From Paucibacter sp. Y2R2-4 (lineage in GTDB: Bacteria; Pseudomonadota; Gammaproteobacteria; Burkholderiales; Burkholderiaceae_C): a stretch of DNA of 64,000 nucleotides. Under the pieces are notes generated by a model. That model was given only the letters and a program-made list of their open reading frames with translations, was not told the origin of the DNA and made no database searches. Shown here piece after piece: positions 18,580 through 28,074 of this stretch. Numbering within the stretch: position 1 is the first letter of the stretch; the number at the start of each line of letters is the position of its first letter. Position numbers and translations under genes: made by a program. The DNA lies in the NCBI RefSeq assembly GCF_025717535.1, contig NZ_JAJIRO010000001.1:1426001-1490000 (forward strand), written 5' to 3'.

Positions 18580-19470
18580 ATGCAAGTCAGCTCCTACCTG
18601 AAGTTATCCGTCGCCGTTGCCCTGGCCACCATTGTTTTGAAAACCGGCGCCTGGTGGTGGACCGACTCGGTCAGCTTGGCCGCCGATGCGCTGGAATCCC
18701 TGGTCAATCTGGCTGGCTCTATGTTTGCGCTGGCCATGGTCACCATCGCTGCCAAACCGCCCGATGCGGAACATCCTTACGGCCACCACAAGGCCGAGTA
18801 CTTCTCCAGCGGTTTCGAAGGGGTGCTGATCATCGCTGCCGGCATGGGCATCATCTGGGCGGCCGCTCAACGTCTGCTGGATCCGCAACCGGTGGAGTCC
18901 TTAGGCATAGGCATCGCCTTGGCCGTCATCAGCTCCGCCATGAACGGTGCGCTGGGCTGGGCCATGCTGCGCAAGTCCCGCGAACACCAGTCGATGGCGC
19001 TGGAGGCCAATGCCCGCCATATGTTCACCGATGTCTGGACCTCGGCCGGCGTCGTGCTGGGCCTGATCGGCGTGATGGCCACCGGCTGGCTGTGGCTGGA
19101 CCCACTGCTGGCGATGCTGGTGGCCCTGAACATCTTGCGCGAAGGCGTGCAGCTGGTGCGCGCGTCCAGCGATGGCTTGATGGACCAAGCTCTGGATGCC
19201 GACTCCATGCAAGCGGTGCAAAAGGTACTCGATGAGTATTCGCATCAACACATCCGCTTTGACCATCTGGTGACCCGCAGCGCCGGGCAAAGACACTACA
19301 TCGATCTGCACATGCACATGCCGGCGCAATGGAGCCTGGGCCGCGCCGCCGCGGTGCGCAATGCGCTGGAGCAGGCCTTGATGAAGGCCGTGCCGGGGCT
19401 GCGCGCCAGCATTCAATTGCTGCCCAGTGATGTGGAAGCGCATTTTGACGAAGTGGCCGAACAAAAATGA
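18580..19470 (+). CDS. Cation diffusion facilitator family metal exporter
   Basis: This 296-residue inner-membrane protein belongs to the CDF family and probably exchanges Zn2+, Fe2+ or Mn2+ for protons. Helix 2 carries the metal-site region [16 protein letters not shown], followed by the loop [20 protein letters not shown]. Helix 5 contains [14 protein letters not shown] with the His/Asp pair. A cytoplasmic domain from about residue 205 holds [20 protein letters not shown]. In helix 2 the second acidic ligand of the YiiP-type DxxxD is not conserved, so metal specificity cannot be read from it. Its stop overlaps the dtd start by four bases. Confidence 0.9.
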   Translation: MQVSSYLKLSVAVALATIVLKTGAWWWTDSVSLAADALESLVNLAGSMFALAMVTIAAKPPDAEHPYGHHKAEYFSSGFEGVLIIAAGMGIIWAAAQRLLDPQPVESLGIGIALAVISSAMNGALGWAMLRKSREHQSMALEANARHMFTDVWTSAGVVLGLIGVMATGWLWLDPLLAMLVALNILREGVQLVRASSDGLMDQALDADSMQAVQKVLDEYSHQHIRFDHLVTRSAGQRHYIDLHMHMPAQWSLGRAAAVRNALEQALMKAVPGLRASIQLLPSDVEAHFDEVAEQK

Positions 19471-19907
19471 TTGCCGTACTGCAAAGAGTTCGCCACGCCA
19501 AAGTGGAAGTGTCCGGCCAGACCATTGGCGCCATTGAGCAAGGGCTTTTGATGCTGGTTTGCGCCGAGCCCAGCGACACCGAGTTGCAGGCCGAAAAGCT
19601 GATCGCCAAAGTCTTGAAGCTGCGCATCTTCAGCGACGAGGCCGGCAAGATGAACCGCAGCGTGCAAGACATCGGCGGCGGCCTCTTGATCGTCTCTCAG
19701 TTCACCCTGGCTGCCGACTGCAGCAGCGGCAAGCGCCCCAGCTTCACCGGCGCCGCCGGCGCCGAGCAAGGCCGTCGGCTCTACGAGGCCTGCTTGCGCC
19801 TGGCGCGCGCGCAGCACCCCAAAGTCGAAGCCGGCGAGTTCGGCGCCGATATGCAGGTGAGCCTGCTCAACGACGGGCCGGTGACCATCCCGCTGCGGAT
19901 CAATTGA
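19467..19907 (+). CDS. dtd: D-aminoacyl-tRNA deacylase
   Basis: Dtd hydrolyses D-aminoacyl-tRNAs (and glycyl-tRNA-Ala mischarges), keeping D-amino acids out of protein. The 146-residue protein begins [20 protein letters not shown]. It contains the catalytic-pocket motif [17 protein letters not shown] and the cross-subunit NDGPVT near the C-terminus (with Pro where many have the cis-Gly-Pro dipeptide). It is translationally coupled to the CDF exporter upstream by an ATGA overlap. Confidence 0.96.
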   Translation: MIAVLQRVRHAKVEVSGQTIGAIEQGLLMLVCAEPSDTELQAEKLIAKVLKLRIFSDEAGKMNRSVQDIGGGLLIVSQFTLAADCSSGKRPSFTGAAGAEQGRRLYEACLRLARAQHPKVEAGEFGADMQVSLLNDGPVTIPLRIN

Positions 19908-19930
19908 TCACCGGCTGAAGGGCAAAAGGA

Positions 19931-20806
19931 TCAGTTGCCCTGCTGCAAGCGCGCGATGCGCTGCTCCATCGGTGGGTGGCTAGAGAACAAGGCCATCCAG
20001 CCATTCGGGCGAGCGCTGATGCCCATGGCTTGCATGGCCTTGGGCATCTCACCGGGGTCCAGACCGCCCAGGCGTGCCAAGGCGTTCATCATGGGCTGCT
20101 TGCGTCCCATCAGCTGCGCCGCACCGGCATCGGCGCGGAACTCACGCTGACGCGAGAACCAGGCCACGATGATGGCAGCCACCACACCCAAGACGATGTC
20201 CAAGACGATGGTGGTGACGTAGTAGCCGATGCCTGGCCCATCGTTTTGATTGCGCAGCACGATCTTGTCGACCACATAGCCAATCACCCGCGAGAGGAAG
20301 ACCACAAAGGTGTTCATCACGCCCTGGATCAGTGCCATGGTGACCATATCGCCGTTGGCGACGTGGGCCACTTCATGGCCGATGACGGCCTCCACCTCTT
20401 CTCGGCTCATGGACTGCAAAAGCCCGGTCGACACGGCCACCAGGGCCGAGTTCTTGAAGGCGCCGGTGGCAAAGGCGTTGGGTGCGCCTTCATAGATGCC
20501 AACCTCGGGCGTCTTGATGCCGGCCTTCTCGGAAAACCGCTCCACCGTGGTCACCAGCCAGATGTGGGTGGCGTCGCCCGAGTTGTTGACGACCTGCACA
20601 CCGGTGGTCCACTTGGCCATGGGCTTGCTGATCAGCAGCGAAATAAAGGCGCCGCCAAAACCCATCACCATTGCAAAGCCCAAGAGGCTGGTGAGGTTAA
20701 GTCCATTCGAAGTCAGGAAGCGATTCAGGCCGAGCAAATGCACGGCCACGCCCAGCACCAGCATCACACCCAAATTGGTCAATAAAAACAAGGCAATGCG
20801 TTTCAT
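19931..20806 (-). CDS. htpX: Membrane zinc metalloprotease HtpX
   Basis: HtpX is an inner-membrane M48 peptidase that degrades damaged or misfolded membrane proteins together with FtsH. The 291-residue protein has two N-terminal helices ([20 protein letters not shown] and [20 protein letters not shown]). The zinc site is [10 protein letters not shown], and two further helices precede [14 protein letters not shown] with the third zinc ligand. The ending [13 protein letters not shown] is typical. The ATG giving MKRIALFLL is chosen over a GTG ten codons earlier. It is convergent with dtd. Confidence 0.96.
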   Translation of the reverse strand: MKRIALFLLTNLGVMLVLGVAVHLLGLNRFLTSNGLNLTSLLGFAMVMGFGGAFISLLISKPMAKWTTGVQVVNNSGDATHIWLVTTVERFSEKAGIKTPEVGIYEGAPNAFATGAFKNSALVAVSTGLLQSMSREEVEAVIGHEVAHVANGDMVTMALIQGVMNTFVVFLSRVIGYVVDKIVLRNQNDGPGIGYYVTTIVLDIVLGVVAAIIVAWFSRQREFRADAGAAQLMGRKQPMMNALARLGGLDPGEMPKAMQAMGISARPNGWMALFSSHPPMEQRIARLQQGN

Positions 20807-20901
20807 GAACAGCCTCTCAGTCTCAAGAAAAACCACGGGAAAGAAGAATCCGCTCGCATGATGGCGGCAGAATTACTTCCAATAAAGCAGGCAAATCATC
20901 A

Positions 20902-20930
20902 AAGAAGCTCTTGTTTTTACGAAGCTTCTT
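20902..20930 (-). terminator. Hairpin at the end of the merR gene
   Basis: AAGAAGCT and AGCTTCTT (20902-20909 and 20923-20930) can pair around a 13-base loop. The stem overlaps the last codons and the TAA of the MerR-type gene. The T-run after the stem is weak, so termination strength is uncertain. Confidence 0.4.
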
Positions 20931-21342
20931 GATTGGCACGCTGCCGGCTTTGAGCGGCGATCGGCGGTGGCGCCAGCTCTAGGCATCGTCCTAGCTGCCA
21001 CTGGGTCTGCAAGTTATTCATCAAAGCGACCGTCTCCTCGCGCTGCTGGCTCAAGCTTGCCTGCATGGCATCAATCTCGCTCAGCCGGTCTTGCAGGCTT
21101 TGCAGAATCAAATCATGCGGCATGTCGCCAGAACCATGGGGCAGCAAGCGCCGCATGGTGTCGAGCGAGAAGCCCAGGCGCTGGGCGGTTTGAATCACCA
21201 ACAGGCGCTGCAAGGTTTCCTCGTCATAGACCCGGTAGCCATTGGCGCCCCGCTTGGCGGCGGGCAGCAGACCGCTGGATTCGTAAAAGCGAATGGCCGA
21301 GGCGGCCATGCCGGTGCGTTGAGCCAGGTCTCCAATCTTCAT
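20917..21342 (-). CDS. MerR family transcriptional regulator
   Basis: This 141-residue regulator starts with the MerR winged helix (MKIGDLAQRTGMAASAIRFY, then ESSGLLPAAKRGANGYRVYD). The dimerisation coiled coil (about residues 75-115) is SLQDRLSEIDAMQASLSQQR and beyond. It has one Cys (near residue 120), so it is not a SoxR-type 2Fe-2S sensor and lacks an obvious multi-Cys metal site; an organic ligand is likely but unproven. The ATG at 21342 has GGAG five bases upstream. It is divergent from the Old Yellow Enzyme gene, whose promoter carries a matching operator, so that gene is its probable target. Confidence 0.9.
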   Translation of the reverse strand: MKIGDLAQRTGMAASAIRFYESSGLLPAAKRGANGYRVYDEETLQRLLVIQTAQRLGFSLDTMRRLLPHGSGDMPHDLILQSLQDRLSEIDAMQASLSQQREETVALMNNLQTQWQLGRCLELAPPPIAAQSRQRANQEAS

Positions 21343-21389
21343 CGCTGCTCCAGGGTCAATCAAACAGGCTCAAAAGGACTCAAAAGCAC

Positions 21390-21420
21390 TTGACCTTCAA
21401 GTTGGCTTGAAGCTTAGCAT
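21390..21420 (+). promoter_or_regulatory. MerR-type promoter and operator for the OYE/ior genes
   Basis: TTGACC (21390-21395) and TAGCAT (21415-21420) are separated by 19 bases, the abnormally long spacer that MerR-family activators untwist. Within the spacer CTTCAAG-TTGG-CTTGAAG (21395-21412) is a perfect inverted repeat of the SoxR/CueR style. The divergent merR-like gene starts about 50 bases away. Confidence 0.8.
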
Positions 21421-21427
21421 GCCGACC

Positions 21428-22693
21428 ATGCAAGCCACTCCAAACACCACAAAACCCTTTTCGGCCCTGTTTCAGCCCCTGCAGCTGCCCCATGGACAGC
21501 TGCTGCCGAATCGCCTGGCCAAGGCCGCCATGGAGGAAAGCCTGGCCGAGCATGGGCAGTTGCCTGGCCCCGCCATCGCACGCCTCTATCAACGCTGGGC
21601 CGAAGGCGGCGTCGGCCTGATGATCACCGGCAATGTGATGGTGGACAGCCGCGCCATGACCGGCCCGGCCAGCATTGCCTTGGAAGCCAACACACCCTTG
21701 GACGGCTTCAAACCCTGGGCTGCGTCGGCACAGTCCAAGGGTGCCAAAGTCTGGATGCAGATCAGCCACCCCGGCCGCCAAGTCTTTGCGGCCTTGGGCG
21801 GCACGGTCTGGGCGCCCTCCGAGGTAGCGCTGCAGCTGGGCAAACATTCCAAGTTGTTTGGGCAACCCAGCGCAATGACCGAAGCGCAGATCGCCGAGGT
21901 GATCGAGCGCTTCGCCAGCACCGCCCGCCGCGCCGAAGACGCAGGCTTTGACGGCGTGCAGATCCACGCTGCGCATGGCTATTTGATCTCGCAGTTCTTG
22001 TCGCCGCTGAGCAATCAGCGCCAAGACGCTTGGGGCGGCAGTATTGAAAACCGCGCCCGGCTGTTGATCGAAGTGTTGCGCGCCGTGCGACGCAAGGTCT
22101 CGCCGGGCTTCAGTGTCGCGGTCAAACTCAATTCGGCCGACTTCCAACGCGGCGGCTTCAGCGAAAGCGATGCGCAAGCCGTCGTCCAAATGCTGAATGA
22201 CGAGGGTGTGGACCTGCTGGAGCTGTCCGGCGGCAGCTACGAGAGCCCGGCCATGCAGGGCCGCACCGCTGACGGCCGCACCTTGGCGCGCGAAGCCTAC
22301 TTTCTGGAGTTCGCCAAGGCCCTCGCGGTTCACGCCCGCATGCCTTTGATGACCACCGGCGGCATCAGCCGGCCTGAGGTGGCCTGCCAGGTGCTGGCCA
22401 GCGGCGTTGCTGTGGTGGGCATGGGAACCGCCCTGGCCATGGACCCCGACCTGCCCCAGCAATGGGCCCACGGAGTAGCGGTCAACGCGCCCTTGGCCGC
22501 TATCGCCTGGAAGGACAAGGTGTTGGTCGGCATTGCCACCATGGCCTTGGTGCGCCGACAACTGCACCGCATGGCCAAGGGCCTGAGCCCCAAACCCACG
22601 GCCTCGCCGCTCTTCACCCTGCTTTGCGACCAGTGGGTCAGCAAGCAGATGATCAAACGCTATCGCCGCTGGAAAACTGGCGTCGCCGCCTGA
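21428..22693 (+). CDS. Old Yellow Enzyme family NADH:flavin oxidoreductase
   Basis: This 421-residue FMN enzyme of the OYE/2,4-dienoyl-CoA reductase class probably reduces activated C=C bonds. It has the N-terminal [20 protein letters not shown], the FMN and substrate segment [12 protein letters not shown], and the diagnostic [40 protein letters not shown] and the phosphate-binding [13 protein letters not shown] follow. There is no C-terminal FeS/FAD domain. I place the start at the ATG at 21428 because the ATG at 21419 lies inside the -10 box; the transcript is then probably leaderless. The iorA-like gene follows after 50 bases. Confidence 0.88.
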   Translation: MQATPNTTKPFSALFQPLQLPHGQLLPNRLAKAAMEESLAEHGQLPGPAIARLYQRWAEGGVGLMITGNVMVDSRAMTGPASIALEANTPLDGFKPWAASAQSKGAKVWMQISHPGRQVFAALGGTVWAPSEVALQLGKHSKLFGQPSAMTEAQIAEVIERFASTARRAEDAGFDGVQIHAAHGYLISQFLSPLSNQRQDAWGGSIENRARLLIEVLRAVRRKVSPGFSVAVKLNSADFQRGGFSESDAQAVVQMLNDEGVDLLELSGGSYESPAMQGRTADGRTLAREAYFLEFAKALAVHARMPLMTTGGISRPEVACQVLASGVAVVGMGTALAMDPDLPQQWAHGVAVNAPLAAIAWKDKVLVGIATMALVRRQLHRMAKGLSPKPTASPLFTLLCDQWVSKQMIKRYRRWKTGVAA

Positions 22694-22743
22694 ACACCGC
22701 TACAAAGCAAGCCATACAGAACAAAGAAGGAAAGCCCACCCCC

Positions 22744-23211
22744 ATGAGCATCACTCTGCACATCAACGGCACAAGCCGCTCGCTGGACATCGAGCCTGAA
22801 ACCCCGCTGCTATGGGTCTTGCGCGATGAACTGGGCCTGACCGGCACCAAGTTTGGCTGCGGCGTGGCCAGCTGCGGCGCTTGCACCGTGGCGGTGGACG
22901 GCGTCGCCACCCGCTCTTGCGTGATGCCCATCATGGCGCTGGAGGGCAAGCAGATTCACACCATTGAGGCCGAGCCGGACCGCATCGTCGCCGCCTTGCA
23001 AGCGGCCTGGATCCAACACCAAGTGCCGCAATGCGGCTACTGCCAAAGCGGCATGATCATGGCCGCCGCCAGCCTCTTGCGCAGCAACCCACAGCCCAGC
23101 GACGCCGAGATCGACGCCCATATCAGCAACATCTGCCGCTGTGGCACCTACCAGCGAATCCGAGCGGGTATTCACAGTGCCGCCGCGCAACTCAAAGGGA
23201 GCGCCGCATGA
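22744..23211 (+). CDS. 2Fe-2S subunit of an isoquinoline 1-oxidoreductase-like molybdoenzyme
   Basis: This 155-residue subunit carries the two 2Fe-2S clusters of a xanthine-oxidase-family hydroxylase and passes electrons from the molybdenum site. The plant-ferredoxin-type cluster ligands are in [18 protein letters not shown] with a further Cys in TRSC. The second cluster uses QCGYCQSGM and [11 protein letters not shown]. No FAD subunit gene is present, as in isoquinoline oxidoreductase (IorAB) type enzymes. The ATG at 22744 follows a GAAGGAAAG ribosome site. Its stop overlaps the ATG of the large subunit by four bases. Confidence 0.92.
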   Translation: MSITLHINGTSRSLDIEPETPLLWVLRDELGLTGTKFGCGVASCGACTVAVDGVATRSCVMPIMALEGKQIHTIEAEPDRIVAALQAAWIQHQVPQCGYCQSGMIMAAASLLRSNPQPSDAEIDAHISNICRCGTYQRIRAGIHSAAAQLKGSAA

Positions 23212-25487
23212 AGCGCCGTGGTTTTCTGATTGCCGGCGGTTTGCTCGGTGGCGGCGCGCTGCTGGGCGTGAGCCTCTCTACCCCACCCTCAGCTCAGTCG
23301 CGTCTGGGTGACAAAACCATCTTCCCGGCCAGCGGCGAACAAGTGGCGCTGAACGGCTGGGTCAAGATCATGCCGGACGGCCGCGTCATCGTCGCCTCGC
23401 CGCGCGCCGAAATGGGCCAGGGGGTACACACCGCCTTGGCCATGCTGGTGGCGGAAGAGATGGATGCCGACTGGGCCAAGGTCAGCACCGAGCAAGCACC
23501 GGTCGCGCAAATCTATGCCAACACCGCCCTGCTGATCAATGTGATCCCCTTCAGCGCCGATGACGACAGCACACTGGCCCGCCTCGCGAGGCGCACCGTG
23601 CAAAAGGTCGGTTATGCGCTGAGCCTTCAGGTCACCGGTGGCTCTTCCAGCGTGCGAGACGCCTGGGAGCCGATGCGCTTGGCCGGCGCCACCGCCCGCG
23701 CCATGCTGGTAGACGCCGCCGCGCAAAGCTGGGGCGTGAGCCCTGAGAGCTGCAGCGTGCAAGCCGGTGTGGTCAGCCATGCTGCCAGCGGCCGCAAAGC
23801 CAGCTTTGGTGAGTTGGCCGCGGCAACGGCCACGATCGCACCGCGCAGCGAGGTCAAGCTCAAAGACCCCCGCGCCTATCAATTGATTGGCAAACCCACG
23901 CCCCGTACCGACATTCCGGCCAAGGTGAATGGCAGCGCCGAGTTCGGCATTGATGTGCGGCCAGATGGCCTGCTGTATGCGGCGATTCGCCACAGCCCCG
24001 TGTTTGGCGGCAAGGTCGCGCGCTTTGATGCGGCAAAGGCCAAGGCCAGCCGCGGCGTCAGCGATGCCTTTGTGATCCAGGAGCAGGCGGTGGTGGTGCT
24101 GGCTGACCGCTACTGGCGCGCCAAGACCGCAATAGAGAGCCTGGACATCGAGTGGGCCGACGGCCCTCATGCTCAATTGGACTCGGCCCAGATCAGCGCC
24201 CAGTTGCAGGCCGCGCTGCAAGGCAGCGACAGCGGCACCGGCTTTCGCAGCCAGGGTGGCGCCGACAAGGCGCTTAGCCAGGCCAAGCTCAAGCTGGAGG
24301 CCACCTATTCAGCCCCCTTCCTGGCCCACGCGGCCATGGAGCCCATCAATTGCACGGCCCAGTTCAAGGACGGCCATCTGACGGTTTGGTGCGGCACTCA
24401 AGTGGCCTCGCTGGCACGCTGGCGAGCCGCCAAGGTGGCAGGCCTGGAGACCGAACAAGTGACGCTGCATGTGCCGCTCTTGGGCGGCGGCTTTGGTCGC
24501 CGGCTGGAACTGGACATGATCGAGGAAGCCGTCTTGATCGCTAAACAGACGCAGGGCCGCCCGGTCAAACTGGTTTGGTCGCGCGAAGAAGACATGCAGC
24601 ACGATATGTACCGCCCGGCCGCTTTGGCCAGCTTTGCCGCCGCGCTGGACGAGCAAGGCCAGCCCTCCGCCTGGCTGAACCGGGTGGCGGCACCGTCCAT
24701 CGGTTTGTCGACCACCGAGCGTCTGCTGCCCTCCTTCGCTGCCGATTCGCCAGACAAAAACCATATCGAGGGCGCCTTCGATCTGCCCTATGCCGTGCCG
24801 AACTTGAGCGTGCGGCAGTTGCGGGTGAAGACGCCGGTGCCTGTGGGCTCTTGGCGCAGCGTCGGCCACTCCTACAACGCCTTCTTCACCGAAGGTTTTA
24901 TCGACGAGTTGGCTCACGCGGCAGGCAAAGACCCGTTTGAATACCGCCGCGCGCTGCTGGCCGACAAGCCACGCCACCGCCAGGTTTTGGAGTTAGCGGC
25001 AGCCAAGGCAGGCTGGGCTCAGGCCTTGCCGGCCGGCCGCGCGCGCGGCATCGCAGTGCATGAGAGTTTTGGCTCTTGGTGTGCGCAGGTGGCCGAAGTG
25101 TCTTTGGAAGGCGGCCAAGTCCGGGTGCACCGGGTGGTCTGTGCCATCGACTGCGGGGTGGTGGTCAACCCCGACACGGTGGAGGCCCAAATGCAAAGCG
25201 CCATCGTTTACGGGCTGTCCGCCGCGCTGTTTGGTGAGATCACGCTGAAGAAGGGCCGCGTTGAGCAGAGCAACTTTCCCAGCTATGAGGCCATCCGCAT
25301 GGCACAGATGCCGCAGATCGAAGTTCACATCCTGCCCAGCAGCGCCGCGCCGGGCGGCGTCGGTGAGCCGGGCACGCCGCCGATTGCACCAGCCGTGGCC
25401 AATGCGCTGTTTGCCCTGAGCGGTGAACGCCTGCGTGATTTACCTTTGCGCCCCAAGACGAACCTTCCTGCCAAGAAGCAGGCTTGA
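23208..25487 (+). CDS. Molybdopterin-binding subunit, isoquinoline 1-oxidoreductase beta-like
   Basis: This 759-residue catalytic subunit of a xanthine-dehydrogenase-family molybdoenzyme probably hydroxylates an N-heterocycle or oxidises an aldehyde; the substrate is not readable. It begins with a twin-arginine-like export signal, [15 protein letters not shown], so the complex is likely periplasmic. Conserved cofactor segments include [38 protein letters not shown] and, near the end, [20 protein letters not shown] with the catalytic Glu. It is the last gene of the MerR-controlled cluster and is followed by a strong terminator. No cytochrome or XdhC-like chaperone gene is adjacent. Confidence 0.92.
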   Translation: MKRRGFLIAGGLLGGGALLGVSLSTPPSAQSRLGDKTIFPASGEQVALNGWVKIMPDGRVIVASPRAEMGQGVHTALAMLVAEEMDADWAKVSTEQAPVAQIYANTALLINVIPFSADDDSTLARLARRTVQKVGYALSLQVTGGSSSVRDAWEPMRLAGATARAMLVDAAAQSWGVSPESCSVQAGVVSHAASGRKASFGELAAATATIAPRSEVKLKDPRAYQLIGKPTPRTDIPAKVNGSAEFGIDVRPDGLLYAAIRHSPVFGGKVARFDAAKAKASRGVSDAFVIQEQAVVVLADRYWRAKTAIESLDIEWADGPHAQLDSAQISAQLQAALQGSDSGTGFRSQGGADKALSQAKLKLEATYSAPFLAHAAMEPINCTAQFKDGHLTVWCGTQVASLARWRAAKVAGLETEQVTLHVPLLGGGFGRRLELDMIEEAVLIAKQTQGRPVKLVWSREEDMQHDMYRPAALASFAAALDEQGQPSAWLNRVAAPSIGLSTTERLLPSFAADSPDKNHIEGAFDLPYAVPNLSVRQLRVKTPVPVGSWRSVGHSYNAFFTEGFIDELAHAAGKDPFEYRRALLADKPRHRQVLELAAAKAGWAQALPAGRARGIAVHESFGSWCAQVAEVSLEGGQVRVHRVVCAIDCGVVVNPDTVEAQMQSAIVYGLSAALFGEITLKKGRVEQSNFPSYEAIRMAQMPQIEVHILPSSAAPGGVGEPGTPPIAPAVANALFALSGERLRDLPLRPKTNLPAKKQA

Positions 25488-25500
25488 TCATCTGAAAATC

Positions 25501-25535
25501 AAAACGCCAGGGGCCTCGCGGCACCCTGGCGTTTT
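25501..25535. terminator. Intrinsic terminator after the ior genes
   Basis: AAAACGCCAGGG (25501-25512) and CCCTGGCGTTTT (25524-25535) form a perfect 12-base stem with an 11-base loop. An A-run precedes it and a T-run follows, so it can work in both directions. Confidence 0.9.
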
Positions 25536-25584
25536 GCGTTCAAGCTCAAATCTTGTTGAGCGAGACTTCAGACACTTCGATCAA

Positions 25585-25748
25585 TCCCCTTGCAGGGCGC
25601 GCCGTCGCAGAGCTCCTGCCCCTCCTGAGGCGAAAAAGGCTGCGCAGGCAGCCTTTTTGTCCTCAGTCCCCTTGCAGGGCGCGCCGTCGCAGAGCTCCGG
25701 CCCCTCCTGAGGCGAAAAAGGCTGCGCAGGCAGCCTTTTTGTCCTCAG
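25585..25748. repeat. Tandem 82-bp repeat, each unit with a terminator hairpin
   Basis: Two adjacent 82-base units (25585-25666 and 25667-25748) differ at one position only (T at 25617, G at 25699). Each holds a hairpin at 25625-25666 and 25707-25748: CTGAGG, a two-base internal loop, AAAAAGGCTGC, a GCAG loop, then the complements GCAGCCTTTTT and CCTCAG. The right-hand unit includes the stop codon of the tctC-like gene, so the duplicated segment is that gene's own 3' end and terminator. Confidence 0.92.
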
Positions 25749-26713
25749 TCGGCGTACTGACCCGCTGCCTTGATGATGGGGCCCCACTTGGCGATCTCGG
25801 CCTCAACAAACTTCTTGTGCTCGGCGCCATTGGTGCGCGCATCGGTCACGATGACGGCGCCCAGCGCTTCTTGGCGCTTTTGGAAGTCCGCATCTTTCAA
25901 AGCGACTTTCAAAGCGGCGCTGATCTTGTCTTGCACCACCTTGGGCGTGCCCTTGGGCGCGTAGACGCCGTGCCAGATGCCGACGCTGAAGCCCTTCAGG
26001 CCGGACTCATCCAGCGTCGGCAGCTTGGCCAGGGCCGGTGCTGTGAGGCGCTTGGCCGAGGTCACGCCGTAGGCCTTGACCTTGCCGCCTTCGATCTGCT
26101 GGGTGGTGTTGGTGGTCTGGTCACACATCAGATCGATCTGGCCGCCCAAGAGGTCGGTCATGGCCGGGCCAGTGCCCTTGTAGGGCACCGTGGTCATGTC
26201 GAGCTTGATGGTGCTTTGGAACAGCAAGCCGCACAGATGCGAGGCCGAGCCCAGCCCGGCATTGCCAAGATTGATCTTGCCCTTGTTGGCATCCATCCAC
26301 TTGGCCAGTTCGGCATAGGTGTTGGCTGGCAGTGTGGAGCGGCCAATCAGCGTCATCGGCACTTCATTGACCAGGCCCAGGTACTCAAAGTCCTCCAAGG
26401 TCTTGTACTGCATATTGCGGTACAGCGCCGGCGAAGTGGCCATGCCGATGTGGTGCAGCAGCAGGGTGTAGCCGTCCGGCGCGGCCTTGGCGACCTTGGT
26501 GGCGCCCAAGGTGCCGCCGGCACCGCCGACGTTCTCGATCACCAGGGTGGCGTTCAGCGGCTTGCGCAACGCCTCGGCCAGGTCGCGCGCGACCTTGTCG
26601 GTGGGGCCGCCTGCCGAGAAAGGCACGACGATGGTGATGGGTTTCTCCGGGTAGTCGGCACAAGCGGTTCCGGCGGCCAGCGCCAGCAGGCTGAGGGTCA
26701 GAAGCTTTTTCAT
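25745..26713 (-). CDS. Bug/TctC family tripartite tricarboxylate receptor
   Basis: This 322-residue periplasmic binding protein belongs to the Bug (TctC) family, very numerous in Burkholderiales, whose members bind carboxylates or amides. It has a signal peptide (MKKLLTLSLLALAAGTACA) and then YPEKPITIVVPFSAGGPTDK, the family N-terminus. GGAGGTLGATKVAKAAPDGY and the C-terminal VGIWHGVYAPKGTPKVVQDK follow. No TctA or TctB membrane gene is nearby, so it is an orphan receptor. The ligand is unknown. It lies 80 bases downstream of the PaaK-like ligase gene on the same strand and could be the tail of that operon. Confidence 0.9.
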   Translation of the reverse strand: MKKLLTLSLLALAAGTACADYPEKPITIVVPFSAGGPTDKVARDLAEALRKPLNATLVIENVGGAGGTLGATKVAKAAPDGYTLLLHHIGMATSPALYRNMQYKTLEDFEYLGLVNEVPMTLIGRSTLPANTYAELAKWMDANKGKINLGNAGLGSASHLCGLLFQSTIKLDMTTVPYKGTGPAMTDLLGGQIDLMCDQTTNTTQQIEGGKVKAYGVTSAKRLTAPALAKLPTLDESGLKGFSVGIWHGVYAPKGTPKVVQDKISAALKVALKDADFQKRQEALGAVIVTDARTNGAEHKKFVEAEIAKWGPIIKAAGQYAD

Positions 26714-26793
26714 CGGCGTCCTCGCAAAGGGGATGTGTTGATGCCCCATGCTAGAACCTGCGCCACGACCCGCCATATCGGGAAACACGTAGC

Positions 26794-28074
26794 TCAGTCG
26801 ATGCGGCGCCGATCTTCGACCACCCGCCCATCGTTGGGCAAGCTGCCCGGTGCCAGCAGTTCAATTTGGGCGCGCAACTTAGTCAAATCTCGAACGGCCT
26901 GGGCCAGTCGATCGGCCAGCCCTTCAATCGGCGCCGCCACTTCTACCTGCAAGCGCATCTGATCCTGGGCCATCTCACCCTCGATCAGCAAACGAGCGCG
27001 GGCGACTTCGGGAAACTGCTTGACGATCTGCGCCACCTGGCTGGCATGCACAAACATGCCGCGCACCTTGGCCGATTGATCGGCACGGCCCATCCAGCCC
27101 TTGATACGGGTGTTGCTGCGGCCGCTTGGGCAGGCGCCGGGCAAAACCGCCGAAAGATCACCGGTGCCGAAACGAATCAGCGGGTAATCAGGGTTCAGCG
27201 TGGTCACCACCACTTCGCCCACTTCACCCTCCGGCACCGGCTCGCCGCTGCCTGGCCGCACGATTTCGAGAATCACGCCTTCGTCCAGTACCAGACCTTC
27301 GCGGGCCATGGTTTCATAGGCGATCAGGCCGATGTCGGCGGTGGCATAGCACTGGTAGGCGCTCACCCCGCGCTCGGCCAACCAGTCGCGCAGCGCGGCC
27401 GGAAAAGCCTCGCCGCTGAGCAAGGCCTTGCTCACCGTGCGCATGGCTTCGCTGCCTTGCTCCGCTGCTTTGTCCATCAGTATCTTCAAAAAGCTGGGCG
27501 TGCCCACATAGGCTTGCGGGCGCAAGTCCGAGATCGCTTGCAGCTGCAATTCGGTATTGCCCACACCGCCAGGAAACACCGAGCAGCCCAGCGCATGTGC
27601 GCCGCCTTCCATCATCGAGCCCGCTGGTGTGAGGTGGTAGCTGAAGCTGTTGTGCACCAGATCGCCAGCGCGCAGGCCGGCGGCGTATAGGGCGCGCGCG
27701 ACCCGCCAGTAGTCGCTGGCCTGGCCCTCGGGCTCATAGATGGGGCCGGGCGACTGGAACACGCGCCTGACCGGCCCACGACGCAACAAGCTGCCCCAAC
27801 CCACCGTGGCATAACCACCAAAGGCCTCGGTCCCGCGCAGGGCTTGCTGGCGCGCCAGCACATCGGCCTTGCGCGTCACCGGCAGCGCCGCCAAGGCCGA
27901 GCGGCTGTTCACCTGCTGTGCGTCCACACCGGCCAAGACTTCGCCATAAGCGCTGGCATTCGCTTGCGCATGGGCGACCTGCGTGGACAAGGCCGACATC
28001 AAGGCTTGCTCGCGCGCCTGCGGATCGCGGGCTTCCAAGGCGTCATAGAAAGGGCTGTTGCTGCTCAGGCTCAT
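26794..28074 (-). CDS. Phenylacetate-CoA ligase-like protein (PaaK family)
   Basis: This 426-residue protein belongs to the phenylacetate-CoA ligase branch of the adenylate-forming superfamily. Recognisable parts are GEVVVTTLNPDYPLIRFGTG with the Asp-containing A7 region, DLSAVLPGACPSGRSNTRIK, GWMGRADQSAKVRGMFVHAS and a C-terminal ACT-like region. The P-loop (SSGTTGxP in PaaK) is replaced by RRVFQSPGPIYEPEG, so ATP binding may differ. It overlaps the small upstream gene by an ATGA and closes a LIV-type ABC operon. It probably acts on the imported acid or on a related product; this is inference. Confidence 0.82.
   Translation of the reverse strand: MSLSSNSPFYDALEARDPQAREQALMSALSTQVAHAQANASAYGEVLAGVDAQQVNSRSALAALPVTRKADVLARQQALRGTEAFGGYATVGWGSLLRRGPVRRVFQSPGPIYEPEGQASDYWRVARALYAAGLRAGDLVHNSFSYHLTPAGSMMEGGAHALGCSVFPGGVGNTELQLQAISDLRPQAYVGTPSFLKILMDKAAEQGSEAMRTVSKALLSGEAFPAALRDWLAERGVSAYQCYATADIGLIAYETMAREGLVLDEGVILEIVRPGSGEPVPEGEVGEVVVTTLNPDYPLIRFGTGDLSAVLPGACPSGRSNTRIKGWMGRADQSAKVRGMFVHASQVAQIVKQFPEVARARLLIEGEMAQDQMRLQVEVAAPIEGLADRLAQAVRDLTKLRAQIELLAPGSLPNDGRVVEDRRRID

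Noticed and set aside
25581-25787. Short open frame covering the tandem 82-bp repeat
   Set aside because: It is created by the repeated terminator sequence and encodes the same meaningless repeat twice.
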